Assembly (NCBI GenBank): GCA_964449295.1
Contig: CAYUZN010000124.1
Coordinates: 1-5,051, forward strand
Direction of reading: 5' to 3'
DNA length: 5,051 bases
From: CANJJB01 sp964449295
Lineage (GTDB): Bacteria; Chlamydiota; Chlamydiia; Chlamydiales; Rhabdochlamydiaceae
Shown here one piece after another: positions 4,714-5,051 of this stretch; the first letter of the stretch is position 1, and the number at the start of each line of letters is the position of its first letter. Both the position numbers and the translations under genes were made by a program. Below the pieces are notes generated by a model. It did no database searches. It was given only the letters and a program-made list of their open reading frames with translations, and was not told the DNA's origin.

Positions 4714-5051
4714 ATGAATCGTAACTTGAAAAAGATATGGCCTGCATTAGCTGTGTCTCTTGTACTAGGTACAAGTTTCGTTAATGCTGCAGACAATGCA
4801 GATATGACTCGCTCAAAGCCCAACACCGCTACGCAAAATCAAAAAGGATCGATGGGGATGATTACACCTCCTGTAAATCCTTGTGTGAATGGTGTTGATT
4901 TCTCTTTCGGTGTAGAAGCTCTCTACATGCGCGCCACAGAAGATTCTGAAGATGTAGGAGTTCATACGCCAGCTTCCGCTACCTACCCTCAATCTTATCC
5001 TGTTGTAGAACAACAATATGATAATTGGAATTGGGGTGCTAGAGTAAACGC
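4714..5051 (+). CDS. MOMP-like outer-membrane porin, N-terminal part
   Basis: The open frame from ATG 4714 continues past the window edge (112 full codons). It begins with a clear Sec signal peptide: basic N-R-N-L-K-K, a hydrophobic core, then V-N-A with cleavage expected after Ala25. A polar Asn/Gln/Thr-rich linker (26-45) and P-P-V-N-P-C-V-N-G follow. The first probable beta-strand is V-D-F-S-F-G-V-E-A-L-Y-M-R-A (61-74), and after a loop Y-D-N-W-N-W-G-A-R-V-N starts another. This pattern fits the MOMP-like porins found in several copies in Waddlia, Simkania and Rhabdochlamydia, which form nutrient channels in the outer membrane. Only one Cys (57) is visible so far, so this part does not show the Cys-rich character of classical Chlamydia MOMP. 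The gene has its own promoter and Shine-Dalgarno, so it is a separate transcription unit from the secretion operon. The exact porin subfamily cannot be settled from this fragment. Confidence 0.68.
   Translation, partial: MNRNLKKIWPALAVSLVLGTSFVNAADNADMTRSKPNTATQNQKGSMGMITPPVNPCVNGVDFSFGVEALYMRATEDSEDVGVHTPASATYPQSYPVVEQQYDNWNWGARVN

Noticed and set aside
4813..5016. Minus-strand open frame opposite the porin gene
   Set aside because: It is a shadow of the porin coding sequence, which has a strong Shine-Dalgarno, a signal peptide and family-like composition.

Overview
The window looks like a piece of a chlamydial chromosome, from a Chlamydia-related ('environmental') family rather than the genus Chlamydia. 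The base composition is AT-rich. The gene order sctJ - sctK-like - sctL - sctR - sctS - sctT is the one I know from the C. trachomatis CT559-CT564 block. The cluster is followed by the start of a secreted, MOMP-like outer-membrane protein of the type expanded in Waddlia, Simkania and Rhabdochlamydia. The genus cannot be fixed from this window.

Layout, all on the + strand: the tail of an unidentified gene (1-78); sctJ inner-ring lipoprotein (83-991); an sctK-like gene (978-1844, or from GTG 972); sctL stator (1837-2466); export-gate genes sctR (2463-3260), sctS (3265-3534) and sctT (body to 4543). A non-coding gap of about 170 bp (4544-4713) holds imperfect direct repeats, an A-tract and a good promoter. 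A MOMP-like porin gene starts at 4714 and runs off the end. The type III secretion genes overlap or sit 4 nt apart, so they are almost certainly one translationally coupled operon. SctJ builds the inner-membrane ring, SctR/S/T form the export gate inside it, and SctL (with SctK as cytosolic sorting-platform partner) links the ATPase to the base.

The unusual part lies between sctS and sctT. Positions 3534-3695 form a 162-bp imperfect palindrome with perfect 13-bp terminal inverted repeats, flanked by TATTA direct repeats (minimally TA). This is the structure of a MITE-like or palindromic mobile element. Removing it together with one repeat copy joins ATG 3522 in frame to the sctT body and restores a SctT of about 284 residues starting M-D-L-L-G-V-I-D. 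The element therefore appears to have inserted at codon 4 of sctT, exactly at the sctS stop codon. Today ATG 3522 runs into a stop after five codons. The sctT frame, however, is open through the whole element and contains new ATGs at 3554 and 3620. The element is also open in the corresponding frame of the other strand, and the two 55-residue translations are about half identical. This recalls the Rickettsia palindromic elements found inside protein genes. Whether SctT is now made with an element-derived N-terminus is the main open question.
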